From Discostella pseudostelligera (taxonomy: Eukaryota; Bacillariophyta; Thalassiosirophyceae; Thalassiosirales; Thalassiosiraceae), in the NCBI GenBank assembly GCA_036940085.1, contig JALLBK010000806.1, positions 1 to 17,239 on the forward strand: a stretch of 17,239 bases of DNA, in the 5' to 3' direction. The translations under genes were made by a program, and so were the position numbers. The notes beneath the pieces were generated by a model. That model searched no databases. It saw nothing but the letters and a program-made list of their open reading frames with translations, and was not told the DNA's origin. Below are positions 8,779-17,239 of the stretch, one piece after another. Numbering within the stretch: position 1 is the stretch's first letter; every line of letters starts with the position of its first letter.

Positions 8779-8846
8779 CGGGAGTGGAGCAACAGCATAA
8801 ATTAGCACATTAATATTCAATGATTAGGCAAACTCTGCGATACTCA

Positions 8847-11800
8847 TTATTTTGACTCCTCGTGATGGGTACTGCTGATCATTAAGGATGCTCCAAACGA
8901 TCTGAAATCCGACAGCCTATCCTGTATCGTGGCATAATCAAAGCTCGGATCACCACAGGCATCGGAATTAGTAGATGGCATTGCCGACTTCAGGCCAAAA
9001 CCCCTATCACCCTCAACAATGGTACTCTTTGCACCTTCAAACATTTTTAAGCGGATTTTCCCGTCGGTTGCACACCGATGGTGAAGCGACGACACTGCCA
9101 ACGAAGTTGCAATTTCAGCCATGCCGCCACCTCCAAGTGTACCATCCAGCATATCGGCCTTTGTGCTACCCCACAACGATCGACTGGTATTGCCACCCAC
9201 CGAGCTCTTAGCAGGGCTGGATGATAATGTCGGTGCCACTGCCAACAGAGCATCGTCATCGTCCGCTGCAAATGGTAAATGATCTGACTCAGCTTGCGGG
9301 AGGAATGACTTGCGGCAAGCGCTATTGTTAACATTGACTGTGCATCCGCCGCTGCCATGGGGCCCGTTAGAAGAGGTGCACTCGCCACTTGCATCAACTG
9401 CACCAGATCCAGCCGAGGGTGGAATCATCGGAATGCTCGGCGGATCATCACCAAGGGTCGACACTGCAACATTGCAATCACTCCTCTCACCGCTTGCTGA
9501 TGGTACCATTCTCGGAATGGAAGATAGAAACATCATCATCTCAGCATCCTGTCGGGGGCCACCTTCGTCGCCTTCACGAAGAGTCGATTCTTTCCCCGAA
9601 GTCGAAGCTGTGCGCCTTCTTTGTGCGATGTTAAATGGAGATTTTTGTAGGACATCCAAGGAGGTGATCGGTGGCAAGATCGATTGTTGGACAGACATTG
9701 ACAATGAAATCGACGGTGTCGGACGAAGTTGAACACCCGATGGGGATGCAGACTGATGCTGATGTTGATTGTATGTTGGACTACTCACGAGTGGACTACG
9801 ATTCCAATGCGCTACAGCGGGCGGTGTGCCACTACCGCTCCTCTCAAAATGAGGAGTTGCACTGACAGAAGGCTGCAAGGACGTCGACTTCATAACTCGA
9901 TTGGCGGGAGGCGTCGTGCTCATGAGGCGACTGGCGTCATGGCTCAAGTAACTGCGAGGTCCATCAGAGGACGTTACCACAGTGGGACGTGGCTGCGGCA
10001 GCAGCGAAGGCGGAGGAAGAATATTAGGTTCATCCCAATGCTTCTGCTCAGTTCCAAACTGCAAGTTGGATCCATTATTATAACCGTATCCGTACCCTCC
10101 ATGCCGGTGAAAAAAGTGTGTCCCACTATCGACGCCACCACCTGGAGTCTCCGATAGCAGCGGGGGTGGTGGGGTGTGAAATGCCGCTCTACGGGTGGCT
10201 GGCGACCCAAACGGTATAACAACTAGCTCGTCGTTGACATTCTCCCCAGGGCCATCTTCTCCCACCACGTATCTTTGGCCATACTCATTGGCTGAATTTG
10301 CACGACGATGTTCTGGAGCTTTGTGTACGACATTATTGTTGATTGCATTGGCAGTCTCATTCATCATTGCCAATGAGAGACCGCTCATGACTCGCTTATT
10401 CTCCGCTGCTTTACCACCATTACCATCGTGATCACCAATTATCCCTCCTTCTACAATGTTATTATTACCGATGGATTTCAGAGTTGGACTGAACTTGAGT
10501 GACGAGGAGAATGATGGTGTTGGAAGAGGATGATGACGGTGTTGAGGAGGAGGAGGAGTGGCACTGTGATAATCCGAAATTATAAAATCAGACACTGCCC
10601 GCGATCGAACACCACCCAAGGATGAAGGCGCAACAAGGAGGGTGGTCGGGGGCATGATGTTCTGTGGGCAAGACATGGGCTGATCCCGCCCCCCACCTCC
10701 CAAACTCATCCCATTGGGCTGTTGTTGTAGGTGATGAAACCGACCATCATCCTGGGGATGCGTAGCAATGGGAATGTGAGGCGTTGTTGTTATTGTGGAA
10801 TATGTAGGCAGCATCTCTGGCGGTAGTGGCGGCGAAGCCCCATATTGATATTGCCCCTGATATGCTGGCTGATGCTGCTGCTGCTGTTGTTGTTGCTGCT
10901 CCCAAACAAGCTGCTGCTGCCGTCTCATCATCATGACCATCCACTCCCCTCTCCTCTCGGCCACATCATCAATCATGCGCTGTGGATCCAATGTTGCATC
11001 GAACATGACCGACAATGACAAGTGACCATACGGGGTGGGCACTATGGGGAAGGACCGTACTGCAAATGATGGCGATGGCAATGGTTCGGGACCATCACTA
11101 CCACTACTACTTGTAGAAGCAGCAGCAATATGCAATGAATGACCAATGGTACCCCATCCTCCTGCTCCAACTACATTCCTTCCACCGTTACCGTAATCAC
11201 GACGGGCACTATTGGCAAGGAGCAAGCATCGCAATCGATACGCCGGTAACATCCGTGTCATGCAATGTAAAGAGCGTAGTAATACCACAATGCGTCGACA
11301 TACTCGACGCAATTGGGACGTGGTAGTTGTAGTGGCAGTTGCAGTAGTGTTGGTCATTGCGGCGATGGCAGATTTTTCAGAAGTCGAAGAAGAGGGTCGT
11401 GCACCAGTCATGATTATGGAAGAATATGGCGAGGAAGTTGGAGATGTGTAGGGGGAAGACGATGAGCGATTGTGATGTTGACTTTGTTGATGTTGGTGGA
11501 CTTGGGACGAAGAGGTGGAAGACGAGGATGAAAAGGGAGAAGTAGAGGATTGGGGAAGGATGTAGTAGTCGATGCACCATCGTTCCAATAATTCTCGTTG
11601 CGGTGGCGGTTGCTGCGAATGCGCAGTATCGTTGGTACTGATGTCATAATTGTAGTACTCGTAGTAAATGTCTAGCCGTAGTGGGACATGCACTGCCCGC
11701 GAGGATGATGATTGCAAAGGCGGTGGTTGTGGTTGTTGTTGCTGCGTTGAATGTTGATGGTGAAATTGTAAATTGGAAGTGGAATACAATTCTCTCCATG

Positions 11801-12485
11801 ATGACAAAGTAGGTGAATTTCGAATGGAAGGCACCTCGTCCACTTCAATGTTGAACCGTCCTCGATTGCTGCTGGTGCTGCTGGTGCCACCACCCCCTCC
11901 ACCTCCAATGCCGTAGGAATAACTTTTATTGTAATTCAAATTTCTCGTGGGTCCATACGAATATCCCCCACTGCCACCGCCACCAATAGCAACATTCACA
12001 TCTTCATCTGCAGTAGTAGTGCATCGCCCTCTAACGGCAATTTCACACACTTTGGCAATGGCTTCGTAGATTACCTGATCGCATTTGGCACGTGACGATG
12101 ACGACGAAGATGTGGAGGATGATAAGGCATTGTTATTATTGTAATTGCTGCCACCAACAGCAACACTAGTAGTGCTGGATGGAGGATGATGATGTGTCAT
12201 CGACTGCACATTGAGATGCTGCTGCTGTTGCTGATAATTATGCGGTTGCTGCGACTGCGAATGGTGCATATGCTCCTGCAACTGTGGATGATAATGATGC
12301 GCATGCGGTGGTGGCTGCGGCGGATATTGATGATACTGCGGCGGTTGAAGATGATGCTGGGGGTGTTGGCGCCGCGCCTCGGGCAATGGCATCGACGATG
12401 ATCGTTGCAGCACCTGCTGCTGATGCTGATGCCGCTGATATTGATCATGATGATGATGTTGCTGCTGCTGCAGTGGATGATCCAT
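8847..12485 (-). CDS. ATG13: Autophagy protein ATG13 (HORMA domain), ATG1/ULK complex regulator
   Basis: ATG13 is the scaffold and regulator of the ATG1 kinase complex that starts autophagosome formation. The 1212-aa product opens with a Gln/His/Pro-rich run (1-110). A HORMA domain follows, spread over about 125-500 by low-complexity inserts. Landmarks are CDQVIYEAIAKVCEIAVRGR near 130; RFNIEVDEVP near 210; LRLDIYYEYYNY; LLERWCIDYYI; RRIVVLLRSLHCMTRMLPAYRLR at about 392-418; and PTPYGHLSLSVMF near 490. This order and the ...LPAYRL / P.GHLSLS pair are the family pattern. The rest is a long disordered Ser/Pro-rich tail, as in other ATG13 proteins, with an LPFAADDDDALL motif near 1070. A candidate ATG8-interacting Y-A-T-I lies at 1184-1187. 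The frame extends to a GTG at 12497; the first ATG is 12485. No intron is needed. It is divergent from TruA and convergent with the SLC25 gene. Confidence 0.9.
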   Translation of the reverse strand: MDHPLQQQQHHHHDQYQRHQHQQQVLQRSSSMPLPEARRQHPQHHLQPPQYHQYPPQPPPHAHHYHPQLQEHMHHSQSQQPHNYQQQQQHLNVQSMTHHHPPSSTTSVAVGGSNYNNNNALSSSTSSSSSSRAKCDQVIYEAIAKVCEIAVRGRCTTTADEDVNVAIGGGGSGGYSYGPTRNLNYNKSYSYGIGGGGGGGTSSTSSNRGRFNIEVDEVPSIRNSPTLSSWRELYSTSNLQFHHQHSTQQQQPQPPPLQSSSSRAVHVPLRLDIYYEYYNYDISTNDTAHSQQPPPQRELLERWCIDYYILPQSSTSPFSSSSSTSSSQVHQHQQSQHHNRSSSSPYTSPTSSPYSSIIMTGARPSSSTSEKSAIAAMTNTTATATTTTTSQLRRVCRRIVVLLRSLHCMTRMLPAYRLRCLLLANSARRDYGNGGRNVVGAGGWGTIGHSLHIAAASTSSSGSDGPEPLPSPSFAVRSFPIVPTPYGHLSLSVMFDATLDPQRMIDDVAERRGEWMVMMMRRQQQLVWEQQQQQQQQHQPAYQGQYQYGASPPLPPEMLPTYSTITTTPHIPIATHPQDDGRFHHLQQQPNGMSLGGGGRDQPMSCPQNIMPPTTLLVAPSSLGGVRSRAVSDFIISDYHSATPPPPQHRHHPLPTPSFSSSLKFSPTLKSIGNNNIVEGGIIGDHDGNGGKAAENKRVMSGLSLAMMNETANAINNNVVHKAPEHRRANSANEYGQRYVVGEDGPGENVNDELVVIPFGSPATRRAAFHTPPPPLLSETPGGGVDSGTHFFHRHGGYGYGYNNGSNLQFGTEQKHWDEPNILPPPSLLPQPRPTVVTSSDGPRSYLSHDASRLMSTTPPANRVMKSTSLQPSVSATPHFERSGSGTPPAVAHWNRSPLVSSPTYNQHQHQSASPSGVQLRPTPSISLSMSVQQSILPPITSLDVLQKSPFNIAQRRRTASTSGKESTLREGDEGGPRQDAEMMMFLSSIPRMVPSASGERSDCNVAVSTLGDDPPSIPMIPPSAGSGAVDASGECTSSNGPHGSGGCTVNVNNSACRKSFLPQAESDHLPFAADDDDALLAVAPTLSSSPAKSSVGGNTSRSLWGSTKADMLDGTLGGGGMAEIATSLAVSSLHHRCATDGKIRLKMFEGAKSTIVEGDRGFGLKSAMPSTNSDACGDPSFDYATIQDRLSDFRSFGASLMISSTHHEESK

Positions 12486-12509
12486 GATGAAGTGCACTTC
12501 TATCTGCCC

Positions 12510-12522
12510 CTGACGTCGTCAG
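12510..12522. promoter_or_regulatory. CRE/bZIP-like palindromic site CTGACGTCGTCAG
   Basis: CTGAC and GTCAG form an inverted repeat around GTC and include TGACGTC, the CRE-type bZIP core. TGACGT elements are known in CO2/cAMP-responsive diatom promoters. The site lies only 25 bp before the ATG13 start codon, so it may fall in the leader rather than the promoter. This is a sequence match only. Confidence 0.35.
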
Positions 12523-12813
12523 TTGTCAATTCCGTGGTGCAACCTTGCTTTGCCTTCGTTTGCCATTAATAATAAATATGTGCCTTTGGATGTTCCTGTT
12601 CTCTTCCCAAAGTGCCGAACTCGACAATCGACACCGAGCGAGCGCGCGCGAAGCAACAAGCGAATGCGACGGAGGACAGACAGACGAGACTTTTTTTACC
12701 GTCGACTGAGCGAGCCCTCTTCTCGCGGCTGTCGGCTGTTAATGGAGATCCGAAATCGACAAGACCACTAGAGTATTTATCGTCACACATCGCCGCCTTC
12801 ATTGATCGTTCTG

Positions 12814-12815
<2 letters not shown>

Positions 12816-12869
<54 letters not shown>
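12816..12869 (+). repeat. (GA)27 microsatellite in the TruA leader
   Basis: An uninterrupted run of 27 GA units ends 6 nt before the ATG of the TruA gene. It is probably in the 5' untranslated leader, since the reading frame upstream has no ATG. Perfect runs of this length are usually length-variable between alleles. A purine-only tract here could affect transcription or ribosome loading, but that is inference. Confidence 0.95.
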
Positions 12870-12872
<3 letters not shown>

Positions 12873-12875
12873 GGG

Positions 12876-13872
12876 ATGATGAGGATGCTCTTAGCCGGCA
12901 CCACCGTGCGTCCCGCGGCTCTCGCTCTCGTGGGAACTATGGCCATCATCATCATGGTCGCGGCTTCGGCATCATCATCACAATCGTCATCAATGTCAAC
13001 ATGGGCATCCTTCATTGAACTTCGCGCTTTCCATCATCCACAGCAGTGCTATTGTCATATTCTTGGTCATGACAGACACTACTATGCTCCAGTATTCCAA
13101 TCTCGCCGTCGTTGTAGGAATGGAGAGTTGCAGTCAATTCTTCGTGATAATGACGACGAAGATGACGATGATGGATATTATGATGAGAATATTGATATTG
13201 ATGATATTGATGAATTAGAAGAAGATGGTACTCCAAATAGGGACGATGAATCGAGTACCACCATAACAAAGACACGGTTTCGCGCTCGAGCAGCCTATTG
13301 CGGTACTGCCCATAGTGGATGGCAAGCCCAGCGCAAACGACGGGTACAACACCATCATCCCCATCAAAATACTCACGACAATAATAGTAAAGAATTGCCA
13401 ACCACCACCACCACCACCACCACAATACAGGGTGAAATCGAAAATGCATTATCAACTCGATTTCATAGAGATATACCCGTAGTGGGCGCAAGTCGGACAG
13501 ATGCGGGTGTGCATGCTCGTGGTCAGGCATTTCATTTTGATTTGTTATCGTCCGAGCTGCCTCCGATTGTGATTTCAACCTCATCGTCATTAACATTCGA
13601 GGCAGGACAAGGCATGGATGCTGATCGACAACAATTATTAACGGACTACGATACATTTTGCTCGAAACTACAACATTCAATGAATCGAATGCTACCGTCA
13701 GATATACGAATATTCAACTTGCAATTGGCTCCATCTCCTTCCATGATGTCAACGACGATGGAAACAACAACCAACTACTACTCCTCGACAGCAGATAATC
13801 TTCCTACTACAGCATCATTTGATATTGAATCTACTACGTCAAGTCCTCCGACAGTATCAAGTTCAATTATGA

Positions 13873-13904
<32 letters not shown>

Positions 13905-14669
13905 ACAACAGCAGCAGCAACAACAACAAAAGCAAGACCATGGCATGCAATCCAATCGGCCAAGGCCAAATGGTATTCCTACCGCTTCACTCTTGGTCCG
14001 ACACTGCGCAACCCCATGGACCGATATATTCGTACACACTTTGTCCATCGTCCATCGTTTGCACAGCGTCGTCGTCAGTCATCATCATCGACAACCACCG
14101 TCGAGCTGCAACATCATCCTAGCACAATTACCAAACTAGACATCAATCGTCTTCAAAGAATCTTACAACTATTCGAGGGAACACATGACTTTCGAGCCTT
14201 TGGGGGACAATTGGAACAGAATGAAAAGAAGCGTAAAGTGAAGTTCAAGCACAAGAAGTTTGATACAGTTCGAACAGTGTATAAGGTTGAATTGATCAAA
14301 GAGGACGAGGAGGCGGGGAAGGGCGACACTCGCAATACCGATTTCTTCTTCCATGGCGAGGAGGGAAACTATCGCATCGACTTCTTACTACAAGGAGCAC
14401 TATATAAGATGGTTCGTAATATGGTTGGTACGGCTATGGAATGTTGGCTTGGTAGATTGTCCGAAGAGCAGATTGTGAATTTGCTATCCCAGAACCACTC
14501 TACCGGTGCAACCGACGATGACGATGACGACGATGAAGGTGAAGAGGGTGTCGATAATGGCAACAGTTGTCATCGCAATCGTCAGTTTCAAAGGAGAGAC
14601 AATCCATGCAAGCCTGCACCGCCGGAGGGGCTGACACTTGAATGTGTGTACTATGACGATGGATTTTGA
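12876..14669 (+). CDS. tRNA pseudouridine synthase, TruA family
   Basis: TruA-family enzymes isomerise uridines of the tRNA anticodon stem-loop to pseudouridine without a cofactor. The 597-aa product shows AAYCGTAHSGWQAQ near 143; GASRTDAGVHA with catalytic Asp209; KAKWYSYRF near 365; GTHDFRAFGG near 435; and FLLQGALYKMVRNMVGT near 505. It ends PPEGLTLECVYYDDGF, all in family order. Bacterial TruA is about 270 aa; the excess is Thr/Ser-rich insertion (around 220-350) and acidic runs. The start is the first ATG after the GA repeat; the open frame extends upstream without an ATG. The N-terminus has a hydrophobic core (AALALVGTMAIIIMVA) that looks like a signal peptide or presequence, so organelle targeting is possible. 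Whether it acts like yeast Pus1/Pus3 or as a plastid or mitochondrial TruA cannot be decided here. It is divergent from ATG13. Confidence 0.92.
13873..13904 (+). repeat. CAT/TCA trinucleotide run inside the TruA gene
   Basis: About 32 bp of perfect trinucleotide repeat encode part of a poly-Ser stretch in a non-conserved insertion between the catalytic block and the KWYSYRF block. Length change here would keep the frame in steps of one Ser. Confidence 0.85.
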
Positions 14670-15028
14670 TACACTGCTCATCTTCATTCTCGAGCGAGAA
14701 GGAATGCATGAATGCAGTATCTATGAATTAACGATGGACACTACGTGCTCAATCATGTGCTACCTGCATATAACATCGAAGGCAGATTCATAATGCAGAA
14801 TGAGAACTACAGTAGAGTGCCGCACTAGTCTGAATCGATTGGAATTGGTAGGCGCTAGATGATGGTAGTAGCACACAACTTTATTTTAGCAATAGTAGCA
14901 AACACTCGAATTGATTGGCCCCGAGACTTGTCTACCAAGCCTTTTATGGGAAATCTATTTCACCCACTCAAAAATAGCAATCTCTATGAACAAAATCTCT
15001 AGGTGCGAACCACTTGGGGAGGAAGTGG
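14670..15028. other. Convergent intergenic region
   Basis: These 359 bp separate the stop codons of TruA and the unknown minus-strand gene, so both 3' untranslated regions should lie here. No open frame, strong hairpin or RNA gene was seen. The exact cleavage sites cannot be placed. Confidence 0.5.
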
Positions 15029-15784
15029 CTACAGCTCTAAACTGAAGACGCATTCATCATCTTCGGGAGGAGGGTCGTCTTCCCTACCCCTATCATTGCT
15101 GCTCTGATGGAGTTGCTGCAGAGATAGTGCAGAACCATCGCTGCTTGATGGAGACTTGATCGAGAAGGGTGACATCATTGCGTATGGGTGACACGGCGTC
15201 GGTGTTCCCGATGCGCTATCATCCTCTTCATCGACATCTTCATACGCTAGACCCCAATCCTGATCTTCCTCCTCATCTGCCTCGTCTTCTTCGGCATGCT
15301 CTGGTAGCTGTGGATGATGATGATGATGATAATTATTATTCTCTACTAGCCCTAGCTGGTTCTCATTGGCACGCTTCGTCTTGAGTATGTCTTGAACACT
15401 CTGCATAGTCCGGGGATGGACGTAACCCGACACCAAGCATTTCGATCGCATCCCGCTGACCAGACGGACGCACATCCGTACATCCTCATATTCGGCACGA
15501 AGAATATCATCGGCCAATTGTAGTTCGGATGGAGTGCGATGAATGTGCGACGGGGGCAGTGGGATCGACGCGCTCAAGTTCAAGTGTCGACAATTGTTGC
15601 TCCTGTCATTGGCAGTAGTGGGATGGCGTCGTCGCATAGACATTGTGCGAGGATGATGATGGTGGTGGTGGTGGCGGATGGTACGATGAGATGGTAGACT
15701 TGATGACATTAGTGAATGTGGGCTCAGTGGACTTTGCCTTGATGAAGTGATCATGGTGTCGGTATTATTATTTGAGGGTGACAT
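15029..15784 (-). CDS. Low-complexity protein of unknown function
   Basis: I do not recognise this protein. From the ATG at 15784 it is 251 aa. The N-terminal 75 or so residues are Ser/His/Arg-rich with a seven-His run. A more ordered block at about 81-145 starts at ELQLADDILRAEYEDVRM and continues through SGMRSKCLVSGYVHPRTM to the end of a KTKRANENQL segment; it has balanced composition and looks like the conserved core. The C-terminal 100 residues are acidic and Ser/Pro-rich, with a poly-His run, several SP/TP sites that could be phosphorylated, and the ending ECVFSLEL. The frame stays open upstream to a TTG at 16102 with another ATG at 16039 (336 aa); I prefer 15784 because the intervening translation is unlike a conserved sequence and contains a CCA microsatellite. 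An upstream exon is possible. Confidence 0.6.
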   Translation of the reverse strand: MSPSNNNTDTMITSSRQSPLSPHSLMSSSLPSHRTIRHHHHHHHPRTMSMRRRHPTTANDRSNNCRHLNLSASIPLPPSHIHRTPSELQLADDILRAEYEDVRMCVRLVSGMRSKCLVSGYVHPRTMQSVQDILKTKRANENQLGLVENNNYHHHHHPQLPEHAEEDEADEEEDQDWGLAYEDVDEEDDSASGTPTPCHPYAMMSPFSIKSPSSSDGSALSLQQLHQSSNDRGREDDPPPEDDECVFSLEL

Positions 15785-15795
15785 GCTGAACGGTA

Positions 15796-15821
15796 GGTGG
15801 TGGTGGTGGTGGTGGTGGTGG
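15796..15821 (+). repeat. (GGT)8 microsatellite, CCA on the gene strand
   Basis: A perfect 26-bp GGT run lies 11 nt upstream of the preferred start codon of the minus-strand unknown gene, where it reads as CCA repeats. If the upstream ATG at 16039 is the true start, the run would encode poly-His instead. Confidence 0.9.
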
Positions 15822-16223
15822 AGGTGATTGATTGAAGTATGAAGATTCGAGGGCTTTATGGGAAGGCCAAGCAATCGCTTTTTTTGGCTGTGGTCGTACG
15901 ACGACCGAAGCACCACAGAGCACCACCACAACAAGCAATCATGAGTGGAAGTCTGAAACTGACACGAACATTCATCGGCCCGATCGCGTGTGGCCAGAAA
16001 CACAGCCGGCTTGCAAGAAGTGCAGGGAACACTCTGCATAAATGTCAACCATAAATCCGAGCCCAATGCCTTTGCATGAGGTGTCTCAAGACGCAGCAAC
16101 AAAATAGCACTTCATTAAAAGTCAATGAGGACGGAGAAATTTTGTCACTATTATTGAAGATATTCTCTCAGATATTCGGAAATGATACTCTGATTTTACT
16201 GACCACTGTAAAAGATGAGAAGG

Positions 16224-16245
16224 GTGCCACCGGTGTCAGTGGCAC
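16224..16245. repeat. Perfect 7-bp stem-loop GTGCCAC...GTGGCAC
   Basis: Arms at 16224-16230 and 16239-16245 are perfectly complementary with an 8-nt loop, CGGTGTCA. Six of the seven pairs flank a GC-rich core. It stands outside any gene; it could be a structured RNA fragment, a dimeric protein site, or chance. Confidence 0.6.
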
Positions 16246-16421
16246 TTGACAACACGCTTCCCTTGTGAATCTGCGATGACAAGTGTTATTCGCTAAACAT
16301 ATTGATAAGTATAGTTGAAGTAGGTTGAAGTACAAGTAGATATTGTATGCTTCAACTTAAAGCTCCCCGGGTGTCTTTGATGATGTCAGACAAATTCCGG
16401 CATTTGATTGCCCCAGTGGTT

Positions 16422-16455
16422 CCACCTGTAATCAATTTCCACCTGTAATCAATTT
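16422..16455 (+). repeat. Perfect 17-bp tandem duplication
   Basis: The unit CCACCTGTAATCAATTT occurs twice in immediate succession with no mismatch, indicating a recent duplication. The word GGTTCCACC flanks the pair on both sides (16418 and 16458), suggesting slippage between short matching words. Confidence 0.9.
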
Positions 16456-17239
16456 TTGGTTCCACCGTCACCACAGGCAGGAGATTCTTCCACCATCAGG
16501 TATGGTTGGTATCTAGGCAGGACTCTCAGATGAGGATGGAGGCAGGAGGAGATTCCACTGGAGAGATAAGAGGAAAGAGGAGAAGATGATTGAAGGCAGG
16601 AAGAGAGGATGATAGAAAGAAAAGATGATTGGTGATGATGGTGAGATTGATGAGATGATTCTTCAGCTTGCAGCAGTTGCACAGGAGGGAAGAACAAGAA
16701 GAACAATGATCATAGGAGGACAGGCAGTGGTTCTTCCCAGGAGAGATCACCATCATGGTGATGCTGGTGCTGGGCAGGTTGTCCTGCCAGCAGCAACAAC
16801 AAGCAGATACTCAGATCATTGATCAGCATGATGTAGGAGATGTAGCACCAGAAGCATCAGCCACCAGCCACCAGCCACAGCAACAGCGAAACGACATCAG
16901 CATGCAGCAACTACTACTAATACTACTACTAGGAGGAGGAGTAGAAGTGGTACAACTTCAGCTCAACCACAGCATCATGGTCATCATGAAAATTACAATC
17001 CACATGTTCTCCCATTCTTCTTCCTGCCATTCTTAGTATCAAATCATCATCCTAATAGCTACTCATCATAACCAAGAAGCCAGCAGCAGGACAAGAAGAG
17101 CAGCAGCATCATCCTTCCTCTCTTGTTCTTTCTTCCTCCTCTTTTTGGCTCTTCTTGGCAAAAAAGAGAACAGCAATATCATGCTCATGATGATGGCAAC
17201 TATCTAACTCCTTGCAGCACCAAGACAACCTCAGTTGAA

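Larger units (their letters stand above)
12486..12875. promoter_or_regulatory. Divergent intergenic region between ATG13 and TruA
   Basis: This 390-bp gap lies between the outward-facing start codons. It contains a bZIP/CRE-like palindrome next to ATG13 (12510-12522), an AT-rich AATAATAAATATG stretch near 12567-12580, GCGCGCG runs near 12640, and a 54-bp GA microsatellite abutting the TruA start. It presumably serves as promoter and leader for both genes. Confidence 0.5.
15785..17239. other. Region without a supported gene
   Basis: Apart from the small repeats listed separately, nothing coding could be supported. From about 16470 the sequence is strongly biased to GAG/GAT, CAG and ACT words (for example near 16905-16940), giving long but compositionally skewed open frames on both strands. 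A frame at 16625-16819 has a plausible-looking stretch (DEMILQLAAVAQEG) but no family match I can defend. The last 700 bp could include an exon of a gene continuing beyond the window. Confidence 0.5.

Noticed and set aside
12486..12497. Extension of ATG13 to 12497
   Set aside because: The codon there is GTG; the ATG four codons later (12485) is the natural start.
12612..12875. Extension of TruA to 12612, including a poly Glu-Arg stretch from the GA run
   Set aside because: It would start at GTG; no ATG occurs in frame before 12876, and the stretch is best read as leader.
13012..13680. 222-codon open frame on the minus strand
   Set aside because: It is antisense to TruA, covers the catalytic SRTDAG block on the other strand, and its Trp run is simply the complement of the ACC repeat.
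15196..15290. Y-E-D-V in the acidic tail of the unknown protein as an ATG8-interacting motif
   Set aside because: It fits the minimal pattern, but such four-residue matches are common in acidic low-complexity tails and nothing links this protein to autophagy.
16625..16819. 65-codon frame with DEMILQLAAVAQEG, faintly like the N-terminus of PIF/Harbinger-type nucleases
   Set aside because: The similarity is a loose impression in biased sequence. No catalytic domain follows within the window.

Overview
The window looks like nuclear DNA of a eukaryotic microalga, most likely a diatom or close stramenopile. Evidence: six protein genes packed onto both strands; short spliceosomal introns of about 90-100 bp with GT...AG ends and CTAAC-type branch points; no operon structure; and ordinary eukaryotic families inflated by Gln, His, Ser, Asn and Asp runs. 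The organism assignment is an inference from gene style. I cannot name a species.

Layout. 1-1880 holds no convincing gene and is rich in degenerate short repeats. 1910-4159 (-) is TRM11, the catalytic subunit of tRNA m2G10 methyltransferase, with one intron. 4480-4569 (+) is a 29-codon upstream ORF, in frame with and just ahead of the next gene. 4606-6876 (+) is ATG4, the cysteine protease that processes ATG8. 7334-8778 (+) is a three-exon SLC25 (mitochondrial carrier family) protein with an unexpected signal-peptide-like N-terminus. 8847-12485 (-) is ATG13, the HORMA-domain regulator of the ATG1 kinase complex. 12876-14669 (+) is a TruA-family tRNA pseudouridine synthase with a possible organelle-targeting leader. 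15029-15784 (-) is a low-complexity protein of unknown function. 15785-17239 has no gene I can support.

The arrangement is the most interesting signal. Two core autophagy genes (ATG4, ATG13) lie within 8 kb. Each sits head-to-head with a tRNA-modification gene (TRM11 | ATG4 and ATG13 | TruA) across a gap of about 400 bp that could act as a bidirectional promoter. ATG4 ends in an acidic run followed by a C-terminal F-V-L-V, a textbook-like ATG8-interacting motif, and ATG13 has a weaker candidate near its C-terminus. I found no mobile element, CRISPR array, rRNA or intact tRNA gene.
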